From NCBI RefSeq assembly GCF_039614765.1, contig NZ_CP154879.1:2418001-2482000 (forward strand): 64,000 bases of DNA, in the 5' to 3' direction. Source of the DNA: Castellaniella sp. MT123. GTDB lineage: Bacteria; Pseudomonadota; Gammaproteobacteria; Burkholderiales; Burkholderiaceae_B. Positions 1-12,651 of this stretch are shown here, piece by piece. The number at the start of each line of letters is the position of its first letter. The first letter of the stretch is position 1. A program made the position numbers and the translations under genes. Below the pieces are notes generated by a model, which was not told the origin of the DNA, ran no database searches, and worked only from the letters and a program-made list of their open reading frames with translations.

Positions 1-738
1 GACTTCAGCAGCCTGCGGATCGCGCTGGGGGGCGGCATGGCGGTCCAGGAAGCCATCGCCACCCGCTGGCTGCAGGTCACGGGCAAGCCCATTGCCCAGG
101 CTTATGGTCTGACAGAAACGTCACCGGCCGTCACCATCAACCCGCTGGACAAGATCGACTTCAATGGCTCCATCGGCCTGCCGGTGCCATCCACCCTGGT
201 CGCCGTGCGCAACGACAACCGCACCATGGCCATTGGCGAATCCGGCGAGATCTGCGTGAAAGGCCCGCAGGTCACCGCCGGCTACTGGAACCGCCCCGAG
301 GAAACCGCACAGGTTTTCGATGCCGACGGCTGGCTGCTGACGGGCGACATCGGCTACATGAACGACAAGGGCTACGTCTTCCTGCTGGATCGCAAGAAAG
401 ACATGATCCTGGTGTCCGGTTTCAACGTCTACCCGAACGAGGTCGAGGCCGCCGCCATGGAACACCCCGGCATCCGCGAGGCCGCCGCCATCGGTGTTCC
501 CAGCGAGCATTCGGGCGAAGCAGTCAAGCTCTATGTGATTCGCAAGGATCCCGCACTGACGGAGGCCGAGGTCATCGCCCATTGCCGCACGCTGCTGACG
601 GGCTACAAGGTGCCCAAGTTCGTGGAGTTCCGCGATGATCTGCCGCGCAGCAACGTGGGCAAGATCCTGCGCAAGGAACTGCGCAACGAGGTGCTCGGCC
701 AACAGACGACACACCAGAGGACCGCCCGGAAGGCCTGA
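1..738 (+). CDS. Long-chain acyl-CoA ligase (AMP-forming), C-terminal part
   Basis: This is the 3' part of an adenylate-forming acyl-CoA synthetase; the reading frame is open from base 1, so the gene begins outside the window. The family activates fatty acids to acyl-CoA through an acyl-adenylate. The visible part has the YGLTETSP adenylate-binding motif near the start, the GWLLTGDIGY motif with the ribose-binding Asp, the DRKKDMI hinge and the conserved C-terminal Lys in VGKILRKEL. It is close to FadD, but the exact chain-length preference cannot be read. It converges on the gamma-glutamyltransferase gene across a 53-nt gap that contains a hairpin. Confidence 0.9.
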   Translation, partial: DFSSLRIALGGGMAVQEAIATRWLQVTGKPIAQAYGLTETSPAVTINPLDKIDFNGSIGLPVPSTLVAVRNDNRTMAIGESGEICVKGPQVTAGYWNRPEETAQVFDADGWLLTGDIGYMNDKGYVFLLDRKKDMILVSGFNVYPNEVEAAAMEHPGIREAAAIGVPSEHSGEAVKLYVIRKDPALTEAEVIAHCRTLLTGYKVPKFVEFRDDLPRSNVGKILRKELRNEVLGQQTTHQRTARKA

Positions 739-746
739 TCCGGCCC

Positions 747-772
747 GCCGGACACAGGCCGTTGTGTCCGGC
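747..772. terminator. Hairpin between convergent genes
   Basis: Perfect 10-bp arms GCCGGACACA and TGTGTCCGGC enclose a 6-nt loop. The hairpin lies in the short gap between two convergent genes and could end transcription from both sides. It lacks a clear U-tract, so it may only stabilise 3' ends. Confidence 0.5.
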
Positions 773-791
773 GAAAGCCCGGCCAGGGTGA

Positions 792-2576
792 TCAATACCC
801 CAGCGTGCGCCCGTCGGGGTTGCGCGGATCCGATGCGCCATACAGCACACCATCACGCACCTGGATGGTCTGGGTACGACCCATCGTGGGCTTGAGCGCA
901 ATGTGATGACCGTAGCTGCGCAGCAGTCTCAGCGTATCCGGACTGAAGCCCTTTTCCACCCGCAGCTCGTCTGGCCACCACTGGTGGTGAAAACGCGGTG
1001 TCGCGGCGGCCTCGGCGGGATTCATACCAAAGTCGATCGCATCGGTCACGGTTTCCAGCACCGTGGTGATGATGCGCGCGCCGCCCGGACTGCCCGTCAC
1101 CAGCCAGGGGCGCCCGTCCTTCAGCACCAGGGTCGGGGTCATCGAGGACAGTGGCCGTTTGCCCGGCTGGATGGCGTTGGCCTCGCCGCCGATCAGTCCG
1201 TAGACGTTGGCCACCCCAGGTTTGGCCGAGAAATCGTCCATCTCGTTGTTCAGCAGGATCCCGGTGCCATCGGCCACAATGCCGGACCCGAAATTGGTGT
1301 TCAGCGTGTAGGTCACGGCCACGGCGTTACCGGCGGCGTCCACCACGGAAAAATGCGTGGTCTGGTCGCTTTCGTAAGGTTGCGGCTTGCCCGGGTGGAT
1401 CTGTGACGACGGCCGCGCATGGGTGGGATCGATGGTCGCCGCCAGATGGCGCGCATATGTCTTGGAGGTCAGCCCGGCCACGGGTACCTTCACGAAATCG
1501 GCATCGCCGAGATACTCCGAGCGGTCCGCATAGGCCAGCTTCATGGCCTCGGCCATGTGATGAATCGTCTGCGCGCTGCCAGCCCCCCAGTCGGCCATGG
1601 GCCAGCCTTCCATCATGTTCAGGATCTGCACCAGATGGATACCGCCCGAGCTGGGTGGGGGCATGGTCACGACCCGGTAGCCACGATACGTCCCGACGAT
1701 GGGTGCGCGTTCGACGACACGGTAATTGCGCAGGTCATCGGCCGTGATGAGGCCGCCGTGCTTGCTCATCTCGGCCACGATCCTGTCGCCGATCGACCCC
1801 CGGTAGAAAGCATCCGCCCCCTGTCGGGCGATCAGACGCATGGAGCGGGCGAGGTCACGCTGCACCAGCGGGGCGCCCTCGGGTAGCGGCTTGCCATCAC
1901 GCCAGAAGATGGCCCGCGTCGCCGGCCACTGGCCCATGGATTTTTTCGTATGCACCAGGGTTTCCGCCAGCGTCTGGCTGACCGGATAGCCGCGTTCGGC
2001 CAGGGCGATGGCCGGCGCCATGACGCGAGACAGCGGCAGGCTGCCCCAGCGTTTCAGCGCGTGAGTCAGACCCGCGACCGTCCCCGGGACGCCCACCGCC
2101 AATGGCGTGTAGAGCGATCGGCCTTCCACCACTTTGCCTTTGGCATCCAGATACATGTCGCGGCTGGCACCGGCCGGTGCCATCTCGCGGAAATCCAGGG
2201 CGAAGTCCTGGCCGGTACGGGCTTCGTGGACCATCATGAAACCGCCGCCGCCCAGGTTGCCCGCATTGGGCAGTGCAACCGCCAGCGCAAAACCCATCGC
2301 CACCGCCGCATCCACCGCATTGCCCCCAGCCTGGAGGACCTGAAGCCCTGCCTGGCTGGCCAGCGCCTGTTCGGATGCGACCATGCCGCGCCGCGCAACG
2401 ACCGGATGGAAGATATCCATGTCGAAGTCGTAGGCTGCCGCGGCGGCCCGGTTCACGGCCGTGGTGGCCGGGGCCGCTGCGGGCGCCGGCGCAACCGCGG
2501 TGTTTTTGGGGGGAACGGCGGCGCACGCCGTCAGCAGGCTCAGCGCAAGCAGGACCGCATGTAATCTGAATTTCAT
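792..2576 (-). CDS. ggt: Gamma-glutamyltransferase, predicted lipoprotein
   Basis: This 594-residue protein belongs to the N-terminal-nucleophile hydrolases that transfer or hydrolyse the gamma-glutamyl group of glutathione in the periplasm. Residues 1-18 form a lipoprotein signal with an LTAC lipobox (Cys18), which suggests a membrane-anchored form; many homologues have a cleaved Sec signal instead. The autoprocessing and catalytic Thr is in the QTTHFSVVD motif near residue 405, and the oxyanion SS pair is in KRPLSSMTPT. The full length fits the precursor that cleaves into large and small subunits. It follows a small conserved gene by 4 nt, so the two are probably co-transcribed. Confidence 0.93.
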   Translation of the reverse strand: MKFRLHAVLLALSLLTACAAVPPKNTAVAPAPAAAPATTAVNRAAAAAYDFDMDIFHPVVARRGMVASEQALASQAGLQVLQAGGNAVDAAVAMGFALAVALPNAGNLGGGGFMMVHEARTGQDFALDFREMAPAGASRDMYLDAKGKVVEGRSLYTPLAVGVPGTVAGLTHALKRWGSLPLSRVMAPAIALAERGYPVSQTLAETLVHTKKSMGQWPATRAIFWRDGKPLPEGAPLVQRDLARSMRLIARQGADAFYRGSIGDRIVAEMSKHGGLITADDLRNYRVVERAPIVGTYRGYRVVTMPPPSSGGIHLVQILNMMEGWPMADWGAGSAQTIHHMAEAMKLAYADRSEYLGDADFVKVPVAGLTSKTYARHLAATIDPTHARPSSQIHPGKPQPYESDQTTHFSVVDAAGNAVAVTYTLNTNFGSGIVADGTGILLNNEMDDFSAKPGVANVYGLIGGEANAIQPGKRPLSSMTPTLVLKDGRPWLVTGSPGGARIITTVLETVTDAIDFGMNPAEAAATPRFHHQWWPDELRVEKGFSPDTLRLLRSYGHHIALKPTMGRTQTIQVRDGVLYGASDPRNPDGRTLGY

Positions 2577-2580
2577 GGCG

Positions 2581-2991
2581 TCACGCAGCCCCGAATATCA
2601 ACGGATCGCCGTCGCGATCGAAGGCCAGCAGGGACCCGATCGTGCCGTATTTGATCATCTGGGTCATGCGCTGAAAGGCCAGATCGACGTCCTTGTTGTC
2701 AGGCAGATAGGCGGACTGATCGGCCATGGCCGCGACGAACACGACCTGCCAGTCCTGCCCGGTCCGTTGCGATTCCTGGACCAGCGTCGCGAAATCGATG
2801 AGTTCGGCAGGCGTCTTGTCCACACACAGGATCGGCGCTAGTTCACCACCCTCGCCGCGTGCGTGGCTATCCTTCTGCGCCGCTGTCGCATCGTCCGGCA
2901 CACCGCTGGACGCGAAAACGAACAGCAGACGCTGCGGTTCCGGCTGCTGGCGCGCCGCCTGGAGCAGATCATCAAAACAGGTGATTTCCAT
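2581..2991 (-). CDS. Conserved hypothetical protein beside the S10 operon
   Basis: This 136-residue protein has no signal peptide or membrane segment. It starts MEITCFDDLLQAARQQPEPQ and looks like a compact alpha/beta protein. I recall similar proteins in Burkholderiales, sometimes labelled as a ribonucleotide reductase alpha subunit; nothing here supports that enzyme, which is far larger and needs radical-site cysteines. It precedes ggt on the same strand with a 4-nt gap. The 300 bases upstream hold the S10-operon terminator and probably its promoter. No function is assigned. Confidence 0.75.
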   Translation of the reverse strand: MEITCFDDLLQAARQQPEPQRLLFVFASSGVPDDATAAQKDSHARGEGGELAPILCVDKTPAELIDFATLVQESQRTGQDWQVVFVAAMADQSAYLPDNKDVDLAFQRMTQMIKYGTIGSLLAFDRDGDPLIFGAA

Positions 2992-3199
2992 GGATCGGGA
3001 TCTCGCAAATGAGGTTGGGCTTCATCCTAACCCATCTCCGCGCCCACTGATGTGCAGGCCGGCGGCACGACGCAGCACGGAGGCAGCGGGCCGCTACCCC
3101 CGATGTCTCTTTCATGGTTGTCTCCCGGAGAATGTTTGTTGATCCGACGCCAGTACAATCCGCCGTATTTCGACGTCCGCGATAAAGCGCCAAAACGAC

Positions 3200-3223
3200 A
3201 AACCCCGCCGGATGGCGGGGTTT
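3200..3223 (-). terminator. Rho-independent terminator of the S10 operon
   Basis: Perfect 10-bp arms AAACCCCGCC and GGCGGGGTTT flank a GGAT loop, 64 nt past the rpsQ stop, with T-rich sequence next on the minus strand. A second hairpin (GTGGCATCC/GGATGCCAC, 3257-3279) lies directly after the rpsQ stop. Together they separate the S10 operon from the gene at 2581-2991. Confidence 0.85.
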
Positions 3224-3287
3224 GAGAACCACGGCGCGAACCGTGGCCAAGACTATGTGGCATCCGACTGGGATGCCACCCGCATCA

Positions 3288-3569
3288 TCAGATGACGCGC
3301 ACGGCCTCGATCAGGCGAACCACGGTCCAGGACTTGTCCTTGGAGATGGGACGGCCTTCGGCGATCTCGACGGTGTCGCCCTGGTTGTACTGGTTGGCTT
3401 CGTCATGCGCCTTGTACTTCGCGGTGCGGTTGACGAATTTCCCCAGCACGGGGTGCTTCACGCGGGTCTGGACGCTGACCACGACGGTCTTGTCCATCTT
3501 GTTGCTGACGACCTTGCCGACCAGCGTCCGCTGACGCTTGGTGGTGTCTTTCTGGGTTTCGGTGGTCAT
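3288..3569 (-). CDS. rpsQ: 30S ribosomal protein S17
   Basis: This 93-residue primary 16S rRNA-binding protein helps assemble the 30S body. The sequence [20 protein letters not shown], followed by [19 protein letters not shown], is typical S17. It is the last gene of the S10 operon, 1 nt after rpmC, and a strong terminator follows. In many bacteria rplN (spc operon) comes next; here it does not. Confidence 0.98.
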   Translation of the reverse strand: MTTETQKDTTKRQRTLVGKVVSNKMDKTVVVSVQTRVKHPVLGKFVNRTAKYKAHDEANQYNQGDTVEIAEGRPISKDKSWTVVRLIEAVRVI

Positions 3570-3570
3570 G

Positions 3571-3762
3571 TTACTTTCCTGCGTTCTCAGTCATGATGGT
3601 GCGGATGCGCGCGATGTCGCGGCGCACCTTGCCCAACTGGCTGGTGTTGGAAAGCTGCTGGGTGGCACGCTGCATACGCAGGTTGAAATGTGCCTTCAGC
3701 AGGCTCTCGAGCTCGGTCTGGAGCCCGGCGGCGTCTTTTTCGCGCAGTTCACTGGCTTTCAT
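3571..3762 (-). CDS. rpmC: 50S ribosomal protein L29
   Basis: This 63-residue helical-hairpin protein sits near the exit tunnel of the 50S subunit. It starts [20 protein letters not shown] and has the family's [10 protein letters not shown] stretch and the [10 protein letters not shown]-terminal region. It lies between rplP (8-nt gap) and rpsQ (1-nt gap) in the usual order. Confidence 0.97.
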   Translation of the reverse strand: MKASELREKDAAGLQTELESLLKAHFNLRMQRATQQLSNTSQLGKVRRDIARIRTIMTENAGK

Positions 3763-3770
3763 ATCGACTC

Positions 3771-4187
3771 CTAGGCGCCCACGCGGCGCGACACGAAGGT
3801 CGTGCGCAGGGGCAGCTTGGCGGCGGCCAGACGGAATGCTTCGCGTGCGACTTCTTCGGACACGCCTTCCATTTCGTACAGCACCTTGCCAGGTTGAATT
3901 TCGGCGACCCAGAATTCCGGGTTGCCCTTCCCGTTACCCATCCGGACCTCGGCGGGCTTCTGGGAAATGGGCTTGTCCGGGAAAATCCGGATCCAGATAC
4001 GGCCACCGCGCTTGATGTGACGGTTGATGGCACGGCGGGCGGCCTCGATCTGACGGGCCGTCAGGCGGCCGCGATCGGTGGCTTTGAGGCCGAACTCACC
4101 AAAGGACACATTGGCGCCGCGCGTCGCCAGGCCGGTATTGCGGCCTTTCTGCTCTTTGCGGTATTTCCTGCGAGAGGGTGACAGCAT
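3771..4187 (-). CDS. rplP: 50S ribosomal protein L16
   Basis: This 138-residue protein of the 50S A-site region has the expected N-terminus [19 protein letters not shown] and the conserved loop around [16 protein letters not shown]. The length is normal. It follows rpsC by 2 nt, so translational coupling is likely. Confidence 0.98.
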   Translation of the reverse strand: MLSPSRRKYRKEQKGRNTGLATRGANVSFGEFGLKATDRGRLTARQIEAARRAINRHIKRGGRIWIRIFPDKPISQKPAEVRMGNGKGNPEFWVAEIQPGKVLYEMEGVSEEVAREAFRLAAAKLPLRTTFVSRRVGA

Positions 4188-4189
4188 GG

Positions 4190-4978
4190 TTATTCTCCTT
4201 CAGGCGCCGGCGCTGCCGAAGCGGCGTCACGACGCGGGCCACGGCCACGGCCACGGTCACCCGGGCGGCCCGGGCGATCGCCACGCGGGGCGCGACGAGG
4301 ACGACGCTCTTCGTCACGTGGGGCGGCGGTTTCCGGGGGCATTTCGCCGTTGGGCAACATGTCGCCCTTGTAGACCCAGACCTTGATCCCGATGATCCCG
4401 TAGGTCGTCTGGGCTTCGGAAAAGCCGTAGTCGATGTTGGCGCGCAGCGTGTGCAGAGGCACACGGCCTTCGCGATACCATTCGGTACGGGCGATTTCGA
4501 TGCCGTTCAGGCGGCCGGAGGACATGATCTTGATGCCCTGGGCACCCAGGCGCATGGCGTTCTGCATTGCGCGCTTCATGGCGCGGCGGAACATGATGCG
4601 CTTTTCGAGCTGCTGGGCGATCGAGTCGGCGATCAGCTGAGCGTCGGTTTCCGGCTTGCGGATTTCCTCGATGTTGACGTGCACGGGCACGCCCATCAGG
4701 CGCTGCAGATCAGCCTTCAGCGTTTCGATGTCTTCGCCGCGGCGACCGATCACCACACCCGGACGGGCCGAGTAGACGGTGATGCGGGCGTTCTTGGCGG
4801 GACGCTCGATGATGACGCGACCGACGGAAGCCGATTTCAGTTTCTTCTTCAGGTATTCGCGCACACGGATGTCTTCGGCCAGCATGCTGCCGTAGATCTT
4901 GTCGTTGGCGTACCAGCGGGAAGTCCAGTTGTGGTTGACCGCCAGGCGGAACCCGATTGGGTGAATTTTCTGTCCCAT
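4190..4978 (-). CDS. rpsC: 30S ribosomal protein S3
   Basis: This protein of 262 residues starts [12 protein letters not shown], has the KH-domain [11 protein letters not shown] motif and has the C-terminal S3 domain. S3 forms part of the mRNA entry channel. The last 35 or so residues are a low-complexity tail rich in Arg, Gly and Pro, longer than in E. coli S3 but common in betaproteobacteria as far as I recall. It lies 9 nt after rplV. Confidence 0.98.
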   Translation of the reverse strand: MGQKIHPIGFRLAVNHNWTSRWYANDKIYGSMLAEDIRVREYLKKKLKSASVGRVIIERPAKNARITVYSARPGVVIGRRGEDIETLKADLQRLMGVPVHVNIEEIRKPETDAQLIADSIAQQLEKRIMFRRAMKRAMQNAMRLGAQGIKIMSSGRLNGIEIARTEWYREGRVPLHTLRANIDYGFSEAQTTYGIIGIKVWVYKGDMLPNGEMPPETAAPRDEERRPRRAPRGDRPGRPGDRGRGRGPRRDAASAAPAPEGE

Positions 4979-4987
4979 TGCGACTCC

Positions 4988-5317
4988 TTAGGCCCCGACC
5001 TTGACCACGATGTGGCAGGTCTGCTTTTCGATGCGGTTGCCGCGGCCCTTGGCGCGAGCCGAGAAACGCTTCATCGACTGTGCCTTGTCGACATAGATCG
5101 TGGTGACCTTCAGTTCGTCGATATCGGCCCCGTCGTTGTGCTCGGCATTGGCGATGGCCGATTCGAGCGCCTTTTTCAGGATGCCGGCAGCCTTTTTGGG
5201 GCTGAACGTCAGGGTGTTGAGTGCGTGCGCCACGGACTTCCCGCGGATCAGATCCGCCACCAGGCGGGTCTTCTGCGCAGAAATATGGACGCCGCGAATG
5301 ACTGCGGTGGTTTCCAT
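4988..5317 (-). CDS. rplV: 50S ribosomal protein L22
   Basis: This protein of 109 residues lines the peptide exit tunnel and binds 23S rRNA early in assembly. [20 protein letters not shown] and the C-terminal [15 protein letters not shown] region with the beta-hairpin are typical. No deletion is seen in the hairpin where macrolide-resistance changes occur. It starts 3 nt after rpsS. Confidence 0.98.
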   Translation of the reverse strand: METTAVIRGVHISAQKTRLVADLIRGKSVAHALNTLTFSPKKAAGILKKALESAIANAEHNDGADIDELKVTTIYVDKAQSMKRFSARAKGRGNRIEKQTCHIVVKVGA

Positions 5318-5320
5318 GGC

Positions 5321-5596
5321 TTACCTCTTGGCCTTTTTGTCCGCCGCGTGACCCTTGAAGGTACGCGTCAGCGCAAATTCACCGAGCTTGTGGCCGACCA
5401 TGTTCTCGTTGATGTACACGGGAACGTGCTGGCGGCCGTTGTGCACGGCAATCGTCAACCCGATGAATTCGGGCAGGATGGTGGAACGACGCGACCAGGT
5501 CTTGATCGGCTTCTTTTCTTTGCCCCCGACGGCGGCATCGACCTTCTTGATCAGATGCGCGTCGACGAACGGGCCTTTCTTGACAGAACGTGACAT
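5321..5596 (-). CDS. rpsS: 30S ribosomal protein S19
   Basis: This protein of 91 residues starts [19 protein letters not shown] and contains the conserved [17 protein letters not shown] core and the [14 protein letters not shown] stretch. It binds 16S rRNA in the 30S head. It lies 12 nt after rplB in standard S10-operon order. Confidence 0.98.
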   Translation of the reverse strand: MSRSVKKGPFVDAHLIKKVDAAVGGKEKKPIKTWSRRSTILPEFIGLTIAVHNGRQHVPVYINENMVGHKLGEFALTRTFKGHAADKKAKR

Positions 5597-5608
5597 AGTG
5601 CTCGCCCC

Positions 5609-6436
5609 TTATTTGCGCTTGCGGCGCGAGACAATCATATTGTCCGTGCGCTTGTTACGACGGGTCCGATAGCCCTTGGTGGGAGTCCCCCACGGGCTGA
5701 CGGGTACGCGGCCTTCGCCGGTGCGGCCTTCACCACCACCGTGCGGGTGATCCACCGGGTTCATGGCAACGCCACGAACCGTCGGGCGGATACCGCGCCA
5801 GCGCACGGCACCGGCCTTGCCGATCTGGCGCAGGCTGTGGTCACCGTTGCCGACTTCACCGATGGTGGCGCGGCAGTCGATGTGCACGCGGCGGACTTCG
5901 CCGGAGCGCAGACGAACCTGCGCGTAGACACCTTCGCGGGCCAGCAGCACGGCGGAAGCGCCGGCCGAGCGGGCCAGCTGGGCACCCTTGCCCGGCTGCA
6001 TCTCGATGCAGTGGATCGTGGCACCGACGGGGATCGCACGGATCGGCAGCGTGTTGCCGGAGCGGATCGGGGCATCGGAACCGGAGACGACGGTGGCACC
6101 GACTTCCAGGCCGCGCGGCGCGATGATGTAGCGACGCTCGCCATCGGCATAGCACAGCAGGGCGATGTGCGCCGTGCGGTTCGGGTCATATTCCAGACGC
6201 TCGACCTTGGCGACGATGCCGTCCTTGTTGCGACGGAAATCGACGACGCGGTAGTGCTGCTTGTGACCGCCGCCACGGTGGCGGACGGTGATATGGCCGT
6301 TGTTGTTACGGCCCGAGCCGCGCGACTGCTGCTCGAGCAGGGGCGCGTAGCCAGGACCTTTGTGCAGTTCGGGGTGCACGACTTTGATCATGCCCCGACG
6401 GCCGGCGGACGTGGGTTTGACTTTAACCAGCGGCAT
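5609..6436 (-). CDS. rplB: 50S ribosomal protein L2
   Basis: This protein of 275 residues is one of the most conserved 50S proteins and is needed for peptidyl-transferase activity. It starts [20 protein letters not shown], and the conserved [17 protein letters not shown] loop contains the His close to the catalytic centre. The length is normal. The gene follows rplW by 1 nt. Confidence 0.98.
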   Translation of the reverse strand: MPLVKVKPTSAGRRGMIKVVHPELHKGPGYAPLLEQQSRGSGRNNNGHITVRHRGGGHKQHYRVVDFRRNKDGIVAKVERLEYDPNRTAHIALLCYADGERRYIIAPRGLEVGATVVSGSDAPIRSGNTLPIRAIPVGATIHCIEMQPGKGAQLARSAGASAVLLAREGVYAQVRLRSGEVRRVHIDCRATIGEVGNGDHSLRQIGKAGAVRWRGIRPTVRGVAMNPVDHPHGGGEGRTGEGRVPVSPWGTPTKGYRTRRNKRTDNMIVSRRKRK

Positions 6437-6437
6437 C

Positions 6438-6734
6438 TTAGTTCACCTCCGTAAAGTCGATTTCCTGCCCAGCCTTCAGCGAGACAAAGGCCTTGCGCTC
6501 GTTATTGCGACGGCCCATGAAACGGCCGAAGCGCTTTTGCTTGCCCTTGCGGTTCGTCACCTGGACGGACTCGACCTCGACCTTGAACAGCAGCTCGACG
6601 GCGGCCTTGATCTCGGGCTTGGTGGCGTCGGCGACGACACGGAAAGCGACCTGGTTGTTCTTTTCGGCGATCATCGTGGCCTTTTCGGTGACCACGGGCG
6701 CCAGAATGATTTGCATCAGACGTTCGGCATTCAT
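6438..6734 (-). CDS. rplW: 50S ribosomal protein L23
   Basis: This protein of 98 residues lies at the exit tunnel, where trigger factor and SRP dock. [20 protein letters not shown] and [20 protein letters not shown] are family hallmarks. Its start overlaps the rplD stop by 4 nt, which indicates translational coupling. Confidence 0.98.
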   Translation of the reverse strand: MNAERLMQIILAPVVTEKATMIAEKNNQVAFRVVADATKPEIKAAVELLFKVEVESVQVTNRKGKQKRFGRFMGRRNNERKAFVSLKAGQEIDFTEVN

Positions 6735-7354
6735 CCCAGCAACTCCTCGAGTTGGGCGACCGCCGACTTGGTGATCAGCACTTTCTTGTAGTGGACCAGC
6801 GACAGCGGATCGGCGTAACGCGTTTCAATGACCGCCACATTCGGCAGATTGCGCGTTGCGAGATAGACGTTCTCGTCCAGGGCATCGGTGATGATCAGGA
6901 CGGACTCGGCAATCCCCAGATCCTTCAGCTTGGCCTGGGCCAGCTTGGTCTTCGGGGCCTCGAGGGAGAAGCTTTCCACCACGGCCAGACGGTCTTCGCG
7001 GACCAGCTGCGAGAAGATGGCGCGCAGACCGGCGCGATACATCTTCTTGTTGACCTTGTGGCTGAAGTTCTCGTCGGGCGAGTTCGGGAACGCACGACCA
7101 CCCCCACGCCAGATCGGCGAGGAAGTCATCCCGGAACGGGCACGGCCGGTGCCCTTCTGGCGCCACGGCTTCTTGGTGGAGTGCTTGACGGATTCGCGAT
7201 TCTTTTGTGCGCGGTTGCCCATGCGAGCGTTGGCCTGGTAGGCGACAACGATCTGGTGCACCAGCGCTTCGTTGAATTCGCGACCGAAGATATCGTCGGT
7301 GGCGGCAACGGTGGCCGTGGACTGACCCTGATCATTCAGGAGCTTGAGTTCCAT
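6731..7354 (-). CDS. rplD: 50S ribosomal protein L4
   Basis: This protein of 207 residues has the GxxRAGM-like loop seen as [19 protein letters not shown], which reaches into the exit tunnel. In E. coli, L4 also represses its own S10 operon through the mRNA leader. The hairpins between rpsJ and rplC (8159-8240) are a candidate place for such control here. It starts 2 nt after rplC. Confidence 0.98.
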   Translation of the reverse strand: MELKLLNDQGQSTATVAATDDIFGREFNEALVHQIVVAYQANARMGNRAQKNRESVKHSTKKPWRQKGTGRARSGMTSSPIWRGGGRAFPNSPDENFSHKVNKKMYRAGLRAIFSQLVREDRLAVVESFSLEAPKTKLAQAKLKDLGIAESVLIITDALDENVYLATRNLPNVAVIETRYADPLSLVHYKKVLITKSAVAQLEELLG

Positions 7355-7356
7355 GA

Positions 7357-8046
7357 TTAGGCTCCTTTCTTGGGCGTCGCCTTGATGGCGGGAAGCACGA
7401 CGATGTCGGCGTTCTTGTGGCCGGGGACGGCGCCCTTGACCAGCAGCAGACCACGTTCGGCGTCCACGCGCACCACGTCCAGGTTCTGGACGGTACGGGT
7501 GACGTCACCCAGATGGCCGGACATGCGCTTGCCGGGGAAGATACGGCCCGGATCCTGTGCCTGGCCGATGGAGCCGGGAACACGGTGGGACCGCGAGTTG
7601 CCGTGCGAGGCGCGCTGCGAACCGAAGTGGTGGCGCTTGATCGTGCCCGCAAAGCCCTTGCCGATGGTGCTGCCCGTGACGTCGACCTGCTGGCCGACCT
7701 CGAATACGGATTCCACGGCCACGACGGCGCCGGCCGTAAATTCGGCTGCGCGTACGGGATCCAGACGGAATTCCTTCAGGGCGGAGCCGGCTTCGACGCC
7801 GGCTTTGGCGAAATGACCGGCCTGAGCCTTGGTCACACGCGAAGCGCGACGCTCGCCATAGGCAAGCTGCACTGCCGCATAGCCGTCGATTTCAGGCGTC
7901 TTGACCTGGGCGACGCGGTTGTTGGACACGTCCAGCACCGTGACCGGGATGGATTCACCTTCCTCGGTAAAGATGCGGGTCATGCCGACCTTGCGTCCCA
8001 CGAGCCCGAGGCGCCAGGCCGCGGGCGTAGGTGTCGAATTCGACAT
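7357..8046 (-). CDS. rplC: 50S ribosomal protein L3
   Basis: This protein of 229 residues begins [20 protein letters not shown] and contains the conserved [19 protein letters not shown] region close to the peptidyl-transferase centre, including the Gln that is methylated in E. coli. I use the ATG at 8046 because a CGGAG sequence lies just upstream and the conserved part starts there. The frame stays open to 8178 but that extension has no L3-like sequence. The 229-nt gap to rpsJ is long for this operon and holds a terminator-like hairpin. Confidence 0.97.
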   Translation of the reverse strand: MSNSTPTPAAWRLGLVGRKVGMTRIFTEEGESIPVTVLDVSNNRVAQVKTPEIDGYAAVQLAYGERRASRVTKAQAGHFAKAGVEAGSALKEFRLDPVRAAEFTAGAVVAVESVFEVGQQVDVTGSTIGKGFAGTIKRHHFGSQRASHGNSRSHRVPGSIGQAQDPGRIFPGKRMSGHLGDVTRTVQNLDVVRVDAERGLLLVKGAVPGHKNADIVVLPAIKATPKKGA

Positions 8047-8158
8047 TGTTTTCTCCGGGGTATTGAAACCCTCAGTTTTCATTCCCGACTGCGATTGGCC
8101 GGGGCTCGGGTACCGCGTATCACGCGGGTTGGCCGCCACACAACTGCATAGACGGCCA

Positions 8159-8186
8159 TTCGCCATCTGAAGATACAAATGGCGAA
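8159..8186 (-). promoter_or_regulatory. Leader hairpin upstream of rplC
   Basis: Perfect 8-bp arms TTCGCCAT and ATGGCGAA enclose a 12-nt loop, about 110-140 nt before the rplC start. The hairpin follows a terminator-like structure and could be part of an rplC leader RNA, possibly a target for L4 feedback. That role is inference from position only. Confidence 0.4.
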
Positions 8187-8206
8187 GCTTTGCATTCTAG
8201 CATGAA

Positions 8207-8240
8207 AAAGCCGCCCTGCCTAGAAGGACAGGACGGCTTT
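8207..8240 (-). terminator. Intrinsic terminator or attenuator between rpsJ and rplC
   Basis: Read on the minus strand, AAAGCCGTCCTG pairs with CAGGGCGGCTTT (12 bp, one G-U pair) and a run of five T follows. This is a textbook intrinsic terminator inside the S10 operon, 34 nt after the rpsJ stop. It implies that rpsJ transcription partly ends here and that rplC needs read-through or its own promoter. Confidence 0.75.
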
Positions 8241-8274
8241 CAGGCAAGACACCCCGTCAGGGGTGCCAGCCGGA

Positions 8275-8586
8275 TTACTGCAATGCGATCTCGACGTCCA
8301 CGCCAGCCGGCAGATCCAGACGCATCAGAGCGTCCACGGTCTTGTCGGTGGGATCGACGATGTCCATCAGGCGCTGATGAGTGCGCATTTCGAACTGATC
8401 GCGAGAGGTCTTGTTGACGTGCGGCGAACGCAGCACGTCATAGCGACGGATACGGGTAGGCAGCGGCACCGGGCCACGAACCACGGCGCCCGTGCGCTTT
8501 GCCGTATCGACGATCTCGGCAGCGGACTGATCGATCAGCTTGTAGTCGAACGCCTTGAGGCGGATGCGGATTTTCTGGCTTTTCAT
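8275..8586 (-). CDS. rpsJ: 30S ribosomal protein S10 (NusE)
   Basis: This protein of 103 residues is both a 30S head protein and the NusE partner of NusB and NusG in antitermination. It starts [20 protein letters not shown] and contains the conserved [20 protein letters not shown] loop. It lies 55 nt after tuf, across a GC-rich hairpin (8612-8631) without a U-tract. Confidence 0.98.
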   Translation of the reverse strand: MKSQKIRIRLKAFDYKLIDQSAAEIVDTAKRTGAVVRGPVPLPTRIRRYDVLRSPHVNKTSRDQFEMRTHQRLMDIVDPTDKTVDALMRLDLPAGVDVEIALQ

Positions 8587-8641
8587 GGGTATCCCTAAAG
8601 AACGAATCTCGGCGGGGGCTCGCGCCCCCGCGCATCAGCAA

Positions 8642-9832
<1,191 letters not shown>

Positions 9833-9870
9833 GATGATTCCTGTAATTTCCTAGGAAATAAAGAGGGAGT

Positions 9871-9892
9871 GGTCCGGCCTTCCGGCCGGACC
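9871..9892 (-). terminator. Hairpin between fusA and tuf copy 1
   Basis: Perfect 9-bp arms GGTCCGGCC and GGCCGGACC surround a 4-nt loop just after the fusA stop. A moderately T-rich stretch follows on the minus strand. It may attenuate transcription or protect the 3' end rather than fully terminate. Confidence 0.45.
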
Positions 9893-9899
9893 GTACTGA

Positions 9900-12002
<2,103 letters not shown>

Positions 12003-12032
12003 TTTGTGAGTCCTAATGAATAGCCGGCCGGA

Positions 12033-12503
12033 TTACCAGCGGAAGTGGCTGAATGCCTTGTTGGCTTCCGCCATCTTGTGGGTGTCTTCACGCTTTTTCA
12101 TGGCGCCGCCGCGGCCTTCGGCTGCGTCCATGAGCTCGCCTGCCAGGCGCAGGTCCATCGATTTTTCGCCACGTTTCTTGGCGGCTTCACGCAACCAGCG
12201 CATGGCCAGGGCCAGGCGGCGCACGGGGCGCACTTCGACCGGCACCTGATAGTTGGCACCACCCACGCGGCGGGACTTGACCTCGACCACGGGCTTGATG
12301 TTGTTGATGGCGGCGTTGAAGACTTCGATGGGCTCCTTGCCCGTTTTGGCCTGGATCTGGCCCAAAGCGCCGTACACGATGCGTTCCGCCACGGCTTTCT
12401 TGCCGGACAGCATGACGACGTTCATGAATTTGGCCAGCTCGACACTGCCGAACTTGGGATCAGGGAGAATTTCGCGTTTCGGTACTTCGCGACGACGAGG
12501 CAT
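12033..12503 (-). CDS. rpsG: 30S ribosomal protein S7
   Basis: This protein of 156 residues starts [20 protein letters not shown] and nucleates assembly of the 30S head; in E. coli it also represses the str operon. The conserved [20 protein letters not shown] segment is present. It follows rpsL by about 150 nt, wider than in many bacteria, leaving room for a regulatory structure in the intergenic RNA. Confidence 0.98.
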   Translation of the reverse strand: MPRRREVPKREILPDPKFGSVELAKFMNVVMLSGKKAVAERIVYGALGQIQAKTGKEPIEVFNAAINNIKPVVEVKSRRVGGANYQVPVEVRPVRRLALAMRWLREAAKKRGEKSMDLRLAGELMDAAEGRGGAMKKREDTHKMAEANKAFSHFRW

Positions 12504-12651
12504 TTTGAATTCCTTGTGACGATTCAGTTGGGCCGCCTGGGCGACCTCGGCCTCCGATCAGGAGAGCCACTTACCTGCCAAAGCCGGACGACTTTGGCTG
12601 CACGTTTCCGATCGACGAGCGATCGAGGGGGTACTGCGACAAAGCGGTCGA

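Noticed and set aside
2581-2991. Ribonucleotide reductase alpha subunit
   Set aside because: The protein has 136 residues and none of the active-site cysteines or barrel motifs of that enzyme.
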